Both the position numbers and the translations under genes were made by a program. Source: Quillaja saponaria (lineage: Eukaryota; Streptophyta; Magnoliopsida; Fabales; Quillajaceae). Taken from it: DNA of 64,000 nt. Shown here one piece after another: positions 22,170 to 34,680 of this stretch (position 1 is the stretch's first letter; each line of letters starts with the position of its first letter). The notes below the pieces were generated by a model. The model was not told the DNA's origin. It did not search any database and saw nothing but the letters and a program-made list of their open reading frames with translations. The stretch covers positions 9,796,001-9,860,000 of the forward strand of contig CM055609.1 of NCBI GenBank assembly GCA_029379385.1, in the 5' to 3' direction.

Positions 22170-25100
22170 TATACCTTGCTGAACAACTTGTTCCTTCGGT
22201 ACAGTAACAACCCCGAGAGAATCCTATTTCTATCAGTTGCAAATAAGTTGAGGAGGGTGCTAGTTTATATGAGTTGCATATAGATGATCCATAGAATACT
22301 TTGGAATCAAGTTGTGTTTGGTTCTCCTTGCACCTTATAGTGAACGGTATTAGGTGTATCCTGAATCTTGATGGAGGATAAGGAACAATACCTCATGGTT
22401 GGTTTCCCTTCTTAGTTTTGCAAACTAGTTAGGCAATGGATTCCACTGATCCATGACAAATCTGGCTCTGGCTAATCTGATGGATTGGATGAATGGATCA
22501 TGCTGATATGAGGGTATTATCTGATATTGTACAAATTCTCTTTTTCAAGTGAGTTTTATATAATTCTATCCATAAAATCTGAGAATTATGATGAAGGCTA
22601 CTAATGATTTTGTACAAATTCTTTTCTATAAATACTGGTATTGATGATTTTGTGCAAATTCATATTTTTCTTGAAGCCTCTGCATCTCGAAGAGTGTAAT
22701 TATGTAAAGTGCAAGAATGAAAGTGGGGATTTTTCTGTGGCAGTCTGTAGCTCTTGTGCTCGTTATTACCTAAGCAAGTTTAGTCATAACATTTTATGGT
22801 AAATAACTGAAGGAAGGCATTATCATGGATAAATATTTTTATAGACTAGTGCTACTCTTCTTGTGTGTGTGCTTTCTTTATAGCATCTTGCTTACTATTT
22901 TGGTCGTTAAAAATTATAAATTTTTTTAACTTTGTTTGCTAATTGGGTTTTACAAAATTTAATATTTTTCTAATTAGATATTTGAAGATTTAATTAATTT
23001 ATTTTTTTAATCAAGTCAAGACCATTAAATATAATAGAGTAGAACAAAATTAACTGATATGGTTAGAAATGTCTACATATGTTTGATGATATAACAAAAC
23101 TTGGAGCTTGGGGGAAAAATATTCATGCAGAGGCTTCAATGACTGAATGTCTAAATCTTCAAAAATTGTCTTATGTCCTTCAAAAATTGGCTTTTTCTAT
23201 GAGCATTGTGTCTCTTCCAAAAATTTTCTGGAAGTTTTTTCTGCAAGTCTGCGACTCTTCTGGATCCCATAGTTTTTTTTTTTCCTTCTCTGTTGTGCTC
23301 TGCTTCGAGTACAAAGTTTCTTTTGTTTTTTTGATTGCAGGCTTCTAGTCTTAGTAATCTTTTATTTGCAAGGACGGGGTTTGGGGTAGGATAATCAGAG
23401 CTAAATACAGAAGAAGAGGTTCTCTGAGTGAATCTGTTATCAATACCAAGAAAGATGCCATGATTTGGAAAAGCCTGGTGAAGGCTTGACCAATTATTGT
23501 TAAAGGGAGAAGATGGATTATTAGAAATGGTGAGTCTGTCAGTTTGGTTTGAGTCTGCTTACAATCTTTTTAGTTCTCAATTTGTTCAAAGGGGTGAGTC
23601 TTTTGATTGGTGATGGAGTTTGCCTATACATAACTTATGTTCTCAGTTTGGTTTGGGTCTGCTTATTATAAATTTTATTATGAATTCTCAATTTCCAGTT
23701 GGTTCGAGCATTCATACTATGGATGTGGCGATTGATGTCAAACTGATTATTCATCTTATAAGAAGGTGAACAGACCTATTGGCCAAGGAGGCTCATCACA
23801 TAACTAAAAGTTTCAATATATTTATTTTTTTAATATTTGAAACGAATGATTTTCGCTAATTAACTCGATAATATGAAGACAATATTGAGAGATAATTTTT
23901 ACTTAGCTAATTTTTTAAATTGTGCCTCACAAAACTAATCTTGTATCATCATTGGTTGTAATTATTAATAAATTGTGATACTTAGCCTTTGTTTCAGAGC
24001 TAATTGAGGATTTACAAAAGAAAATGAGATAAAAGAAGAACATAGAGAGAAAGAAAATGGAAGGGGGGCTATTAAATTCTTGAATCTCAAACAACAAATT
24101 AAAAAAAAATAAAATTACCTGTTATTTACTTAGTTATTAATCATTATACTTTCTTTTTCTCCCATTTTTTTTTTCCTATCTCTCAAGTCCCAAAATTGTC
24201 TATGAAATCAATATTGAACAAATAATTAGGTTTAAAAGGTCATTTCCTTCTCTATCTTGATGTTTATACTAGTTAGTAAAATGGTGGGGCAATAGGGCAC
24301 TATATGATCAAAAATAAAATTTTAAATTCCAAATAAAGTGGGAGGAATAAATAAAGTATTAATTAGTTGTTAGAATAAGTCAAATAAATTCTTGACTTAT
24401 GAAAGAATCAAACCAAAAGAGGACCTTTCACACATTCAAGCTCAACTTGGGAAAACACACTAGGTGGGGACAGAGTCTAATATAGATGTTGTGATCTACT
24501 AATTGATTAAATTTGCAACTATGCTTTGATATAACAAAATTGTATAATGCCAATGGAAAATTAAAAACAGTTGAAAATTTGACCAGCTCAGAACATTCCA
24601 AGTGGAGTAGCTAGATGGTGAATATGATTGATGCTTGTTGACTCTCACTTTCAAGTCAATGTTTAGCCAGTAAACATTATTCATGAACCAAAAAGTAAAT
24701 TGAATTTAAGGTGAAAAATTAGGTCTAAAAGTGATATTTGGATTGATGATCATATATGTTAGTTAAGGTGAAAATTGTGCATGATGGATTTTCAGATGCA
24801 ATAGAATTAATTAGGTCTAGCTAGGTAAATTTGTGCCTTTAATTTATTTCTTAATCAATGCACAAAATATTGGGTTCAACAATATAGAATCACATGCTTA
24901 AGTAAGATCTTGATATTGATACAAATTAAGTACTCGAGGAGTGAAGAATTGCAGATCTAAATGTGGATCTTGACTGTTGCACCGAGCAATATCATCTCTT
25001 TAGTATTGTCATCTCTTTACAACAAGAATAATTTATGATACATATATGGTAATAAGATATATCTGAATCGATAAGATAAATTCTAAATAATTAGAAAGCC

Positions 25101-26964
25101 AAAACTTTATGAACATGCTATATGAGAGAACAAACACTTATACAAATTTGTTTACAATAATCAATATCATATTATGACGTAACAGTGTATATATATATTT
25201 ATAAAACAATTACCACAAAAGGATCCACATTAAAAAGTTTGTACACGAAACAAAATATTCAATAAACAAAGTTTGAAATGATCAAAGTATATGAAATCTG
25301 GCTTCTATTATAAAATGGTCTATGATGTAAATGTAATAATTAAGTTGAAGAATATGAAAATTATGAAAAGTATTAGTCTCACTCTCTCTCTGTATATATA
25401 TGATGAAGCATGTTGTGGACCATGAGGAGTAGTTTCTTTATGCCTTAAATTAGGGGGTTGGGGAAGAGATTCTTCTTTTTCTTATTGAACACACCTAACA
25501 AAAAACCTGCCCCTCTTATGTTCATTCATAGATAAGGACTTCCATTATCTCTCTGCCAAAGACCAAACTTTATGTCACATATAATGCATACAACTAATTT
25601 GGGTCAACAATCTCATGCTCTATCTCTCTCTCTCTCTCTTTCTTTTTTCTTCTTCCTCATTCTATTATTAAATAATTTAAGTACTTCTACAATTAAAATT
25701 AAAAAAATAAACATTAAAGTTAAAAGGAATTAAAGTAAAGAGAGAAAAAGTCTTCTCTCTTAAGCAACATCCCCTTCCAATTAACTACATAATTCATATA
25801 TTTAAGATTTTTATTATATAGTTACATAATATTTGATGTATTTGTTGAAAAGATTTTAGATTATCCAATTGTAAAGCAATGTTAGTCTTCTAGATTATAT
25901 GTCCTAATCTTATGATCAATTGTTTAATTAATCACATCACTTATGTTTTATGAAGAAAAATGATATACGCATGACATATAGAGAAGTCTTTTCGTACGTC
26001 AAGTTATCTATAATTATTTTTATACGGTACATACTATATCTACTTTAATTAATTTAAGTACTTACTATAGTTAATTATTATAAATTTTATTACTATTAAT
26101 TAAAATAATACTTTTGGTGATCACATACATCATTTGAGGATAATATATGTTGATCAAAACATTAATTGTCATTATTATGTATTTTCTTCTATCAAATCTG
26201 ATTCAAAATAATTCTGAAATATTTTATTTTTTTTACGACTTAAGAGAATCATATAAATTGAAATATAATTTGATAAAAGGATTCCTTTTTTTTAATTATT
26301 AGGATTAGGTTATCCTTGACTTGAAAGTTTTTGCTATGAGCCTATATATAAGAACCTTACTTCTCAAGATTTCTTGTACTAATTTGTCATTGATTCTTTA
26401 GATAGTGAGATATCTCTTCCGCTCTCATCTATTAAGTCAAATCACATAATATTTGGTGTTTTGTTATTATTATCATCTAACTACTATCTTATTTATTGAT
26501 CTAGTTATAACAATATTAATTAAATCAAGAATGATTAAAGTAAACTTTTTTCTACTACAACAAAAGAAAACAAATTGCTAGTATAATTAAATCATCTCTT
26601 TCAAATGTGGCATCTTCTTTTAGTTGGCAAGGCTCAGTACTTTCAAAGTGCCTTAGGTTGTTACTCAACAACTAAAATTTGAGATGGTAGGTATATGTCA
26701 CAAAAAGTTGATAAAAATGAATGAAAAGTTAATATATGCATCCATTATATATATAAAAAAAATGCATAAATAAAACACACTGAAAAGAGACTTGTTCAAA
26801 CAATTATATATATTTCATTCAAAACCATGCATAAGGCCTCAAATTACGGCGTGGCAAAGTTCTTAATTTGAATTGCTTTTTCTTCTTGGCAAAAGCTCTT
26901 TGAATTGCTTTATCTTCTTGGCAAAACTCATTTAAAATACAACTTCTCTTCAAATATACTTTTT
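22170..26964. other. Gene-poor interval after TPK
   Basis: It contains the TPK 3' UTR (to about 22560 or beyond), one LINE relic (listed separately) and otherwise AT-rich DNA. The stretch at about 22890-23070 resembles one end of the long-TIR elements seen elsewhere in the window (a TTTTGGTCGTTAAAAATTA motif) without a matching partner. No gene exon seen. Confidence 0.5.
23370..23820 (+). mobile_element. Relic of a LINE-type retroelement ORF2
   Basis: From 23370 the frame reads KDGVWGRIIRAKYRRRGSL, then DAMIWKSLVKA, a stop, and PIIVKGRRWIIRNGESVSL. This order (W-R-I-I-x-A-K-Y, I-W-x-S-L, W-x-I-x-N-G-E-S) is typical of the region after the reverse transcriptase in plant LINEs. Further on, near 23720-23800, a segment reads MDVAIDVKLIIHLIRR then LLAKEAHH, like the end of the associated RNase H domain. 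Several stops and frame changes make it clearly dead. The upstream reverse transcriptase was not found. Confidence 0.5.
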
Positions 26965-28186
26965 TGTAATAGAAATATATATATAAATTTTTAATATTAG
27001 CTGAACATATTTTTATACACATTAATTACAATAAATACTAGAAAAATAAACTAAGAAATCTATATAATTGTAACTGATTTGGTGATGGACTTCATGCTTG
27101 ATTTCATGCCGTAATTCATAATAGATATTTGTGCAAGAATAATGGCATGATGTTTGTCAATATTCTCCCATCAAGTTGAAGCAAGCAGATTGAAAATGTC
27201 ACTCCTGGATATCAACGAGGAAATTGAATTGATGGAATATGTTTAGTGCCAAAAACTTATCGTTGTCTTTTTACTTATTGAATAAATCCAAAAGTTTTTG
27301 GTGATAATACGTAACAAAATTCACATGTTCTTTTGATGGATGTAAAAGAATCCATAAGTTTTGTTGATGGGTGTAAATGAATCCATCAAGAATTGTGATT
27401 TTAAAAAGAAGTGAATTTAGATAAAAACAAAAGTTTTGGGTATTTGTGTTGAAATAACCAAATTCAAAAAATGAGATAAAATCTCAATTAGGTTCCACGG
27501 ATAAGAGTGGATGTAGATCAAAATGCAACATTTGTGTATTTGGTATTGAAATAATAAAATTGAAAGGTGAGACAGAATCAAACGAAATTTGTTTTGGTAT
27601 TGATCTGGTATTAAAAAATCAATTCTGAATGGTGAGATCTCAATTTGGTTCTTGCTCCAACAATTTATTTGAGAAAACATTTCAATCATTTTTCGGATTG
27701 CATCAAATTGTAGTTGTTTCCAATGAATAGAAATTCTAGCATGTAGAAATATAACAAAATTTAGGCAATCCATTTGGGATTGTTTGGAAGGCACTGAAGA
27801 AAATAGTTTTGAAGTGTTAGTGAAATCGCACCTGAAAATATGAGAAATGAAGCCTTCATGTTTTGCAAGGAATTGTTTGAGATGTAAACTAATGTGGTGG
27901 ACATTGGGTTTAGAATTGATGAACCAATTTTTTCTTTTTCTTTTTCTTCTTTATGATTAAGATCAGGTGGAAGCAAAAATGAAAGAACAAAAGAACTAGA
28001 ATTTAGATCAAATCTGCTTTGAAACCATGTTAACAAAGATATTTGAAATAGTAGGGTTTTATTTATTTATTTAAATTCAACATTAGCTTAACACATTTAT
28101 ACATAAATGAACATAATTATGCAGGAAAAGTAAACATAATTAGCTTAACATATTGAATTGTAAGAATTATGACATGATGTCTGTTA
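26965..28186 (-). mobile_element. Short LTR retroelement (TRIM-like), minus orientation
   Basis: Two related flanks, about 26965-27159 and 28028-28186, share ATTAGCTTAACACATTTATA-like and GAATTATGACATGATGTCTG-like segments and lie in the same direction. Read on the minus strand, the upstream copy ends in TTAACA and is followed by TGGTTTCAAAGCAGATTTGA, a mutated initiator-Met tRNA primer-binding site of copia type. Just before the downstream copy stands CTTGATGGGAGAATAT, a plausible polypurine tract. The internal part is only about 870 bp, with no integrase or reverse transcriptase. Flanking target duplications could not be identified, and LTR divergence is considerable. Confidence 0.5.
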
Positions 28187-30878
28187 ATAAAGTGAGTGCT
28201 TTTTACATTATTCTAATTCAAATATTAAAAAGGAGAAAAGTGAGAAAATAACTACACATCTATAGATGAACTAATACATACCTCATCGACTTAATCGAAT
28301 ATTAACTTCTTATTTCTTTATTTTAAACCAGTATTTTCAGACACGGCCTTACTTGACTGGTTTGGACTAGAAAACTCAAGAACCAACTTAGACATTGGGT
28401 TGATTGACTAGTCACCCCTTAAACCCTTAAGTGGTCAAAACCCGTTAAACCTAGCTAGTTTGAGAGATCTGATCAATCCGGCCACGAGTTTGAAGGATTA
28501 ACCGGGTTGAAAAATGAGATTGTACCTTGTGTCCGGTTTGGTCTAAAAACATTGTATCAAACAAATAAACCCATCTTAATTCTATAAATTAAAGATTAAT
28601 TTGATGTGCATGATCAACATGTAAAAACTTATAATGTTGTAGCCATAAGTTTAATTAATAATATGAACAAATTAAAGGGCACTGAAGGTTGCAATTAGTT
28701 TAGTGAGTACTAAGTCTCTTGATCATATGAAAAGGGACCACTGTATGTTGCTGTTTTGTGCTTTAAGACTCATTGAATCACTAATAGAAGAAATAGCAAA
28801 TTTCATTAATGTGAAAAGTTAATTATTATTTCATTTGATTGTTAAATTATGTAACAAAAATTTATATAGATACTAATAAATATGTAAGACATAAAGCTTA
28901 TTACTAGATGACAATTTAATCATTTAAGCTTTGACGATTAAATAATAATTTTACATGATATGAGTGGTCTTTGTAGATTTCATTTGTTTAGTAGCAGATT
29001 ACACATTTAAAATTGATATATACTAAAGTAACTTTTACCCTTTGATTTTTGAGAGTTTTGACTGAGTCATATATAGCAACTTAATAGTTCATACTTTTGG
29101 CTTTGATTACTGCTATAACTTTTGTAATTGTTGACTTTTTAAAGTTAAGATATATAGTTTCTTTTATGTAATGATGAAAAGAAAAGTCACATAAAAAAAA
29201 TTAAAAAAAAAAAAAAAAAAAAAAAGGCAGGTGAATTGGAGTGTTTTTTTTTATGTTTCACATAGGTGCATTGTTGGATTAGCGTGGCAACCAGCTTTGC
29301 TTGTGTTCGCCATTGTTTAGATCCCCCTGCTTTACTCGTGTTTATTTGAAATTCACAAGCCTTAGATATTATAATTAAATTTAACTTATTAGCAACTCGT
29401 TTGTAAGATTAATTTTGAAAAACTAAATAATATTAACTTAGTGAAAAAAAATTTGAACCATTAATTAAATTATTCTTATAATTTTGTAAATGAAATATTT
29501 ATATAAAAATTTCAAATACTAAATTAGATGGACTCTAAGTTTTATAAGAAATTGTTCACGGAACTGAACAAATTTAAAAATATAATTCAAAATTAATTGT
29601 TTCAGATTATGACTCAGAATTTGATGATGACGTTGCGGTTCCATCAGCAGGACAAATGCATTTTTCCAAATAAAATCGATTGATAGAGAAAGCCGGAGAA
29701 CGTCTTCCCACGTGCCTAGTCATCTTTCAATTACGGTCAATTGCCGGTGCCCGCCCTGACACGTGTGCTCCAATGAAAAACAAAAAGACGATACTAGTAC
29801 AAAAGTTTGAACCATTGACCATCAGTCCTTCACACCACAAATCACATCTTTTCACGCCCCATTCAAAAGTGCGTGATTATCACCTGCTTCATTCAATTTA
29901 TTTATTTTATTATTTTCATCCACAATAAATAAATTAGTGTATTATGAATTATAAATTTTAAACCTTAAATATGTAAAAATATGTGATATGTTTAATTGAT
30001 TTTAAAATATAATAAGAAAATTGCAATCAGATACATATTATTTTTCTAGAAACAAGACGTCAACCATACGTTCTTTGACTGCATTTTTTTATAAATCAAG
30101 TTTGGAATACTATATTGGAATATTGCACATACATGTTTTGATTGGGTTTGATAGAATTTTTGGGGGAACTATATAAAATAATTAATTAGTAAAATACATT
30201 ATTATTAATCATCACCTTAGTTAAAAGTAATTTGTAGGTTAAAAATAACATTTCAACATTTTAATATTACAAGATTTTTATTTTTATTTTTTAAGAGAAA
30301 AAATAGAGAATAATTTTATTTATAATGCTACAAGAGTCTAATTTTAAATTTTGTGGATAAAAATTTTAATATGTACACTTAACCAAATAGTAACGGCTGT
30401 TACAACACTTTTTTTGTGTGTTTGTACTTTGTACATAAATTTTATAATTTGAATAGAAAGTGTAAATTACAGAATTAAGAGGAGAGTGCGTGTTTATGTA
30501 TTACTGTAAATAGAGTAATTACTTAAAGGAAAAGGAACCCACCCCCAACACCAAACTAATTAATATATGAATAATAGAGTCTCCTTAATGGGAGTAGCAT
30601 GGACTGGAAAATGTATCCATCTGAGAAAGCACTTTTTGGTCTTCTGATTGGAAGGTAATTTGTCAACCTCCTTTTAAAAGTGATTATATCAAGTCCCATT
30701 CAAACCTAAAGATAGACCCTCCTTCCTTTTCTTTCTTTTTAACCTTATATATATATATATATATATATAACACTCAACACCATTTTAAGAGATAAGTAAG
30801 CTACTAAGTCTCAAAACAAAACAAACTGAGAAGACTTCAATTACCTCTTCTTTCTTCTACTTCTTTTTCTTCTTCTCC
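28187..30878. promoter_or_regulatory. Intergenic and promoter region of the WRKY gene
   Basis: The first half is AT-rich without genes; about 28330-28550 contains GGTTNNACCGGG-like repeat sequence of unknown class. The distal promoter has two G-boxes CACGTG (29709-29714 and 29760-29765). W-box cores TTGAC occur in both orientations: GGTCAA at 29735-29740, TTGACC at 29815-29820, GTCAA near 30059 and TTGAC near 30074. A (TA)n tract at 30746-30769 sits where a TATA box would be, about 110-130 bases before the ATG. This suggests stress- or WRKY-dependent control but does not prove it. Confidence 0.5.
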
Positions 30879-31297
30879 ATGTCTGATGAAGGTCAAGACC
30901 TTTACTACCATGACCAATTCCAAGACAAGAATATGATCATGTACAAGCAGTTTTCTTCAGCTAATTACAATTCTTCACAAGTTTTTGATCCCAGCTCTTA
31001 TATGAGCTTCACTGAATGTTTGCAAGGAAGTAGTAATATGGATTATAATTCGCTTGCAAATGTTTTCGGCTTGTCGCCTTCATCATCTGAGGTGTTTTCC
31101 TCTGTAGAAGGCAATCATCAAAACCCAGTTGCAGATCAAGTTGGTGGTGGTGAAACTCTTGTCAGTACTCAGAATTCTTCTGTTTCTTCCTCTTCTAATT
31201 CTGAAGCTGCTGGGGCTGAAGAAGATTCTGAAAAGAGTAAGAAAGATAGCTTGATCCAAGCAGAAGATGGAGGAGAAAGCTCTAAGAAAGGGTATGA

Positions 31298-31329
<32 letters not shown>

Positions 31330-32250
31330 TTTTTGACTTTTTTCTTTTCTTTTCTGGGTTATATATATATCATTTGAGATGGTGTAATTTACAATATTAT
31401 GGATTTGGAAATTTGAAATGAGTTGATCATGATCATTAACAGGAACAATAAGGGAAAGAAGAAAGGAGAGAAAAAGGATAAAGAACCAAGATTTGCTTTC
31501 ATGACTAAGAGTGAGGTTGATCAATTAGAAGATGGATACAGATGGAGAAAATATGGACAGAAGGCTGTCAAGAATAGCCCTTACCCAAGGTATACACTTT
31601 CTTCTACATCATTTTCTTGCACCAAAGTTACACTGCACCAAGGTTTTTTCTCCCTATATGATCTGCAACTAAAGTTTGGATTGTATGTCACTGAAAATAT
31701 ATGATATCTTAAATCGATACGAGTGGAGTGGAGAAGAATGATTCGTGTACCGTAAAACATAGTTGAGTTATATGTACAACTTAAGATGGAGAATTTAATT
31801 TGTACTGTAATTGTTTTAAGGTTTGTCCAACAAAAGCATCAACTTCAACCATTAAGAAGTCAATTTTTTTATTATTGCAGGAGCTATTACAGGTGCACAA
31901 CCCAGAAGTGTACAGTGAAGAAACGTGTGGAGAGGTCATTTCAGGATCCATCTGTAGTGATAACAACCTATGAAGGTCAGCATACACATCCAGTCCCCAC
32001 ATCGCTTAGAGGGAATGCGGCGGCGGCCGGAATGTTCACACCTTCCATGCTAACAACACCAAGAATTCCAATGTCTGCTGGGTCAAGTTTCCCACCTGAT
32101 TTATTTTTTATGCAGCAAAGTCACATGAATAGCCAAACTGGTAGTACTCCAGCATCCATCTATTCACAAAATAGTCAGCAATATCAACTACCTGACTATG
32201 GCCTCCTTCAAGACATAGTTCCTTCTATGTTTCTCAAACAAGAGCCCTGA
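30879..32250 (+). CDS. WRKY28: WRKY transcription factor, group IIc (WRKY28/8/71 clade)
   Basis: Three exons: 30879-31291, 31443-31589 and 31881-32250; 930 bp, 309 residues. The N-terminus has [11 protein letters not shown] (63-73) and a Ser-rich stretch, followed by a Lys-rich basic region (139-151). The WRKY domain has WRKYGQK at 172-178 and a C2H2 zinc finger with Cys192, Cys197, His221 and His223 (C-X4-C-X23-H-X-H), the group IIc pattern. The second intron splits the domain inside the Arg codon of PYPR/SYYR, the conserved position for this group. The C-terminus ends in FLKQEP, as in WRKY28 and WRKY8. Such factors bind TTGAC W-boxes in the nucleus; clade members act in stress, defence, salicylate synthesis and branching. 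Intron 1 starts with a poly-T tract. Assignment to the clade is firm, to WRKY28 versus WRKY71 or WRKY8 less so. Confidence 0.5.
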
Positions 32251-33410
32251 GTACTCTAATGATAATTACTTTATTTCTTAAACTTATTTTATGAATCAAC
32301 TTTCTCTATTTACTTAATTTTAATATTGTATATATATATAAAGTTTGCTCGATATAGCTAGTTTTCATCTAGCCAGCGAACCATATGACTTGGTAGAATA
32401 GCTGCTGTGTTTTCTTCCTTTGGATTTGAAATGCCACTATGGGAAATGTTTTGAAGAAGATGAGGTATAGGAATCTTAGAAAATCTAGCATTATAGCTAG
32501 TGTAATAATTAAGAGTACTACTGGTACAGAAGAAGGACACATTGTATTTGCAGAATGTTGGAATTTAATTGCTGCATCCTTATGAGGAAGTGTAACATTG
32601 CTGGTTTTTTTTTCTTTTCTTTTTTTATAACCTTTTTTTGCTAATATATAGTGTAAGATTGTGGACTGAATTAGTACTTAATATAATGCTATATATTAGT
32701 TAAACTCTTCATTCCTCCATTCTTTTGTTTTTATGTCAAGTTGTTTTGCTCAGTCAATTTTCGCAAAATGCTGAAATTGTCCAGGCGAAGATTGGTACTG
32801 GTTGTACTATTAGAGTACTGGTGTTAAAAAGACTTATGATCAAAAATTATTTCGAGTTTATTTCCTCTTTCCCTCTCAAATAAAAATAAAAAATAAAAAA
32901 AAGTCTGGTCACAAAACAATTAATTTTTAAAGAGGTTTACTCACCAAAAAAATTGTACTAGAATCTCTCTTTGTTCTGCACAAATCAATAAGGAATTATT
33001 TGCTTTGAATGTTCACATTAGAAAACTTAGCTTTAAAGCAAAGGAACTAAAAAGTTTATAAGAAAAAGAAAAATGAGAACTTTCTCTCGTCTATAAAATC
33101 TCTTTTGTTGAAAAAGCAAAAGGATTCTCAGTTTGAATGACATAAAAAGTTTCCTTGTATTAAATTTCTGGAGCCTTGAACCTTTCAGATACAGTGCTGA
33201 GGCACGTCACGTGTAAATTCTAAAGGGTCAACAAGTATATATGCCCATTTTCAATTTAAATAATTAATTACATAGAATTAATATTACACATACTATTGCC
33301 TTGTTTAATTAATTTCTTCCATTTGGGAAAAAAAATTCTAAATAATAAGTAATAAAATCTTAAATAATCAAATTGGAATCAAGTGTACAATGAAAAAAAA
33401 TATGGCTTTT

Positions 33411-34000
33411 TTATTATTTTTGTCCTTAAAGATTATACCTGGTTCAAATTTTCAGTTCTTAAATAATTATTATTTTTAATTAAATCGTTCAGGACTTAGT
33501 TTTTTCTATTTTGATCTTTTAAATTTTAATTTTTTTTCTATTTTGATCTTTTAAATTTAATTTTTCTAATTAAATTTTTAGTCATGTTGAAATTATTAAA
33601 TTGAGATAAAAAAAATTAATTATATATATTTTTAAGAAATGATAAAAAAAAGAAAGAATGTTAATGCATGAAAAGAAAAATAATATGAATATTAACTCCA
33701 TTATTAAATAAATTTATTTCCTTAACTTCAAGTTTCAATCTCGAACTCTTCTTTCTGAAACCTAAAATTTTTCTTCGAATATCAAATTCTTTTCATGTTT
33801 TTTTAATTATATCAACTAATTATGTGGTGTTTCATCTAAATTTAATATTTATAAATTAATTAAAATCCAATTTAAAAAAAAATTAAGTCTTGCAAGACCA
33901 AAATAGAAAAAAAATTAAATATTGAATACCACATTAAAAAATAATAATTCTTTAAAATAAAAAACTATATATTGTAATTCTTAAAGACCAAAACAATAAA
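33411..34000. mobile_element. MITE-like element with long imperfect inverted ends
   Basis: The left end reads TTATTATTTTTGTCCTTAAA; the right end, reverse-complemented, reads TTTATTGTTTTGGTCTTTAA, and similarity continues irregularly inward for about 100 bp or more, including AATAATTATTATTTTTAA against AGAATTATTATTTTTTAA. There is no coding capacity. Long AT-rich inverted ends of this kind suggest a Mutator-like non-autonomous element. Target duplications were not resolved. Confidence 0.5.
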
Positions 34001-34549
34001 TAAGCAAAAAATTATCATATTTGTTTTATTATCAATAAATAAAGTGAATTTCTCAAGTTGGAATGTAAAATTATAAGCAACGGATTTAAATCCAAATACC
34101 AATCATCTAACATTAGATTTCACAGCCTAATACAGACAAGGAAAAATATATGAATTTGTATAATTATATAAAGTAGTCAAGGTATGCATCTATTATATAT
34201 GTTGACTCATGTTTTCTATATGCTATATTTGACTATTTCCATTGAGTAGATCAAAGGTCACAAGTTTGAAACTATTCCCCTAGAGCTACAACAAAAAATA
34301 AAAAAAATAAAATGTGATTTAGGTGTGTCAAACTACAATGGCAAGCATTTGGTATTTATATATTTTCTTTTCTATATAAATGATTTTCCTTGCTCATTAT
34401 AAAAAAAAAATTAATCATATTGTTTGTGTAATCAAACTTGTTGCTTGTATGTATCTTTCACTTTCACATACAGGACTCTAATCATTCACGGTTTTGTACT
34501 TTGACTATATCATTTTCCTGGTGCTAATAATAAAGAAATAAATATTAAT

Positions 34550-34680
34550 TGATAAAGTCTTAATTTAGTTGGTTAATACGAAAATATTAGGATCAATAGG
34601 TTTTTAGGTTCGAGTCACACTATTCATATATTAAAATTTTCTTATTGTAATTGGTCAGTGTAAATAATATTTCTGAAAAA
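34550..34680 (+). repeat. SINE-like, tRNA-derived sequence
   Basis: A box-A-like TTAGTTGGTTAATAC (about 34565-34579) is followed about 27 bases later by a box-B-like AGGTTCGAGTC (34606-34616), the internal RNA polymerase III promoter arrangement. The sequence ends in an A-rich tail after 34670. It does not fold as a tRNA gene. Weakly supported. Confidence 0.5.

Noticed and set aside
23079..23348. 89-codon frame starting MFDDITKLGAWG
   Set aside because: T-rich and hydrophobic with no motif. It ends just before the LINE relic and is more likely part of decayed repeat DNA.
27417..28036. Minus-strand frames of 125 and 91 codons
   Set aside because: They lie in the internal part of the short LTR element and show no gag, protease or integrase motif I can recognise.
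29680..29928. 82-codon frame in the WRKY promoter
   Set aside because: No family features. The higher GC content here comes from the G-box/W-box promoter segment.
31282..31524. Lys-rich minus-strand frame over the WRKY intron
   Set aside because: Produced by the poly-T tract of intron 1 read on the opposite strand.
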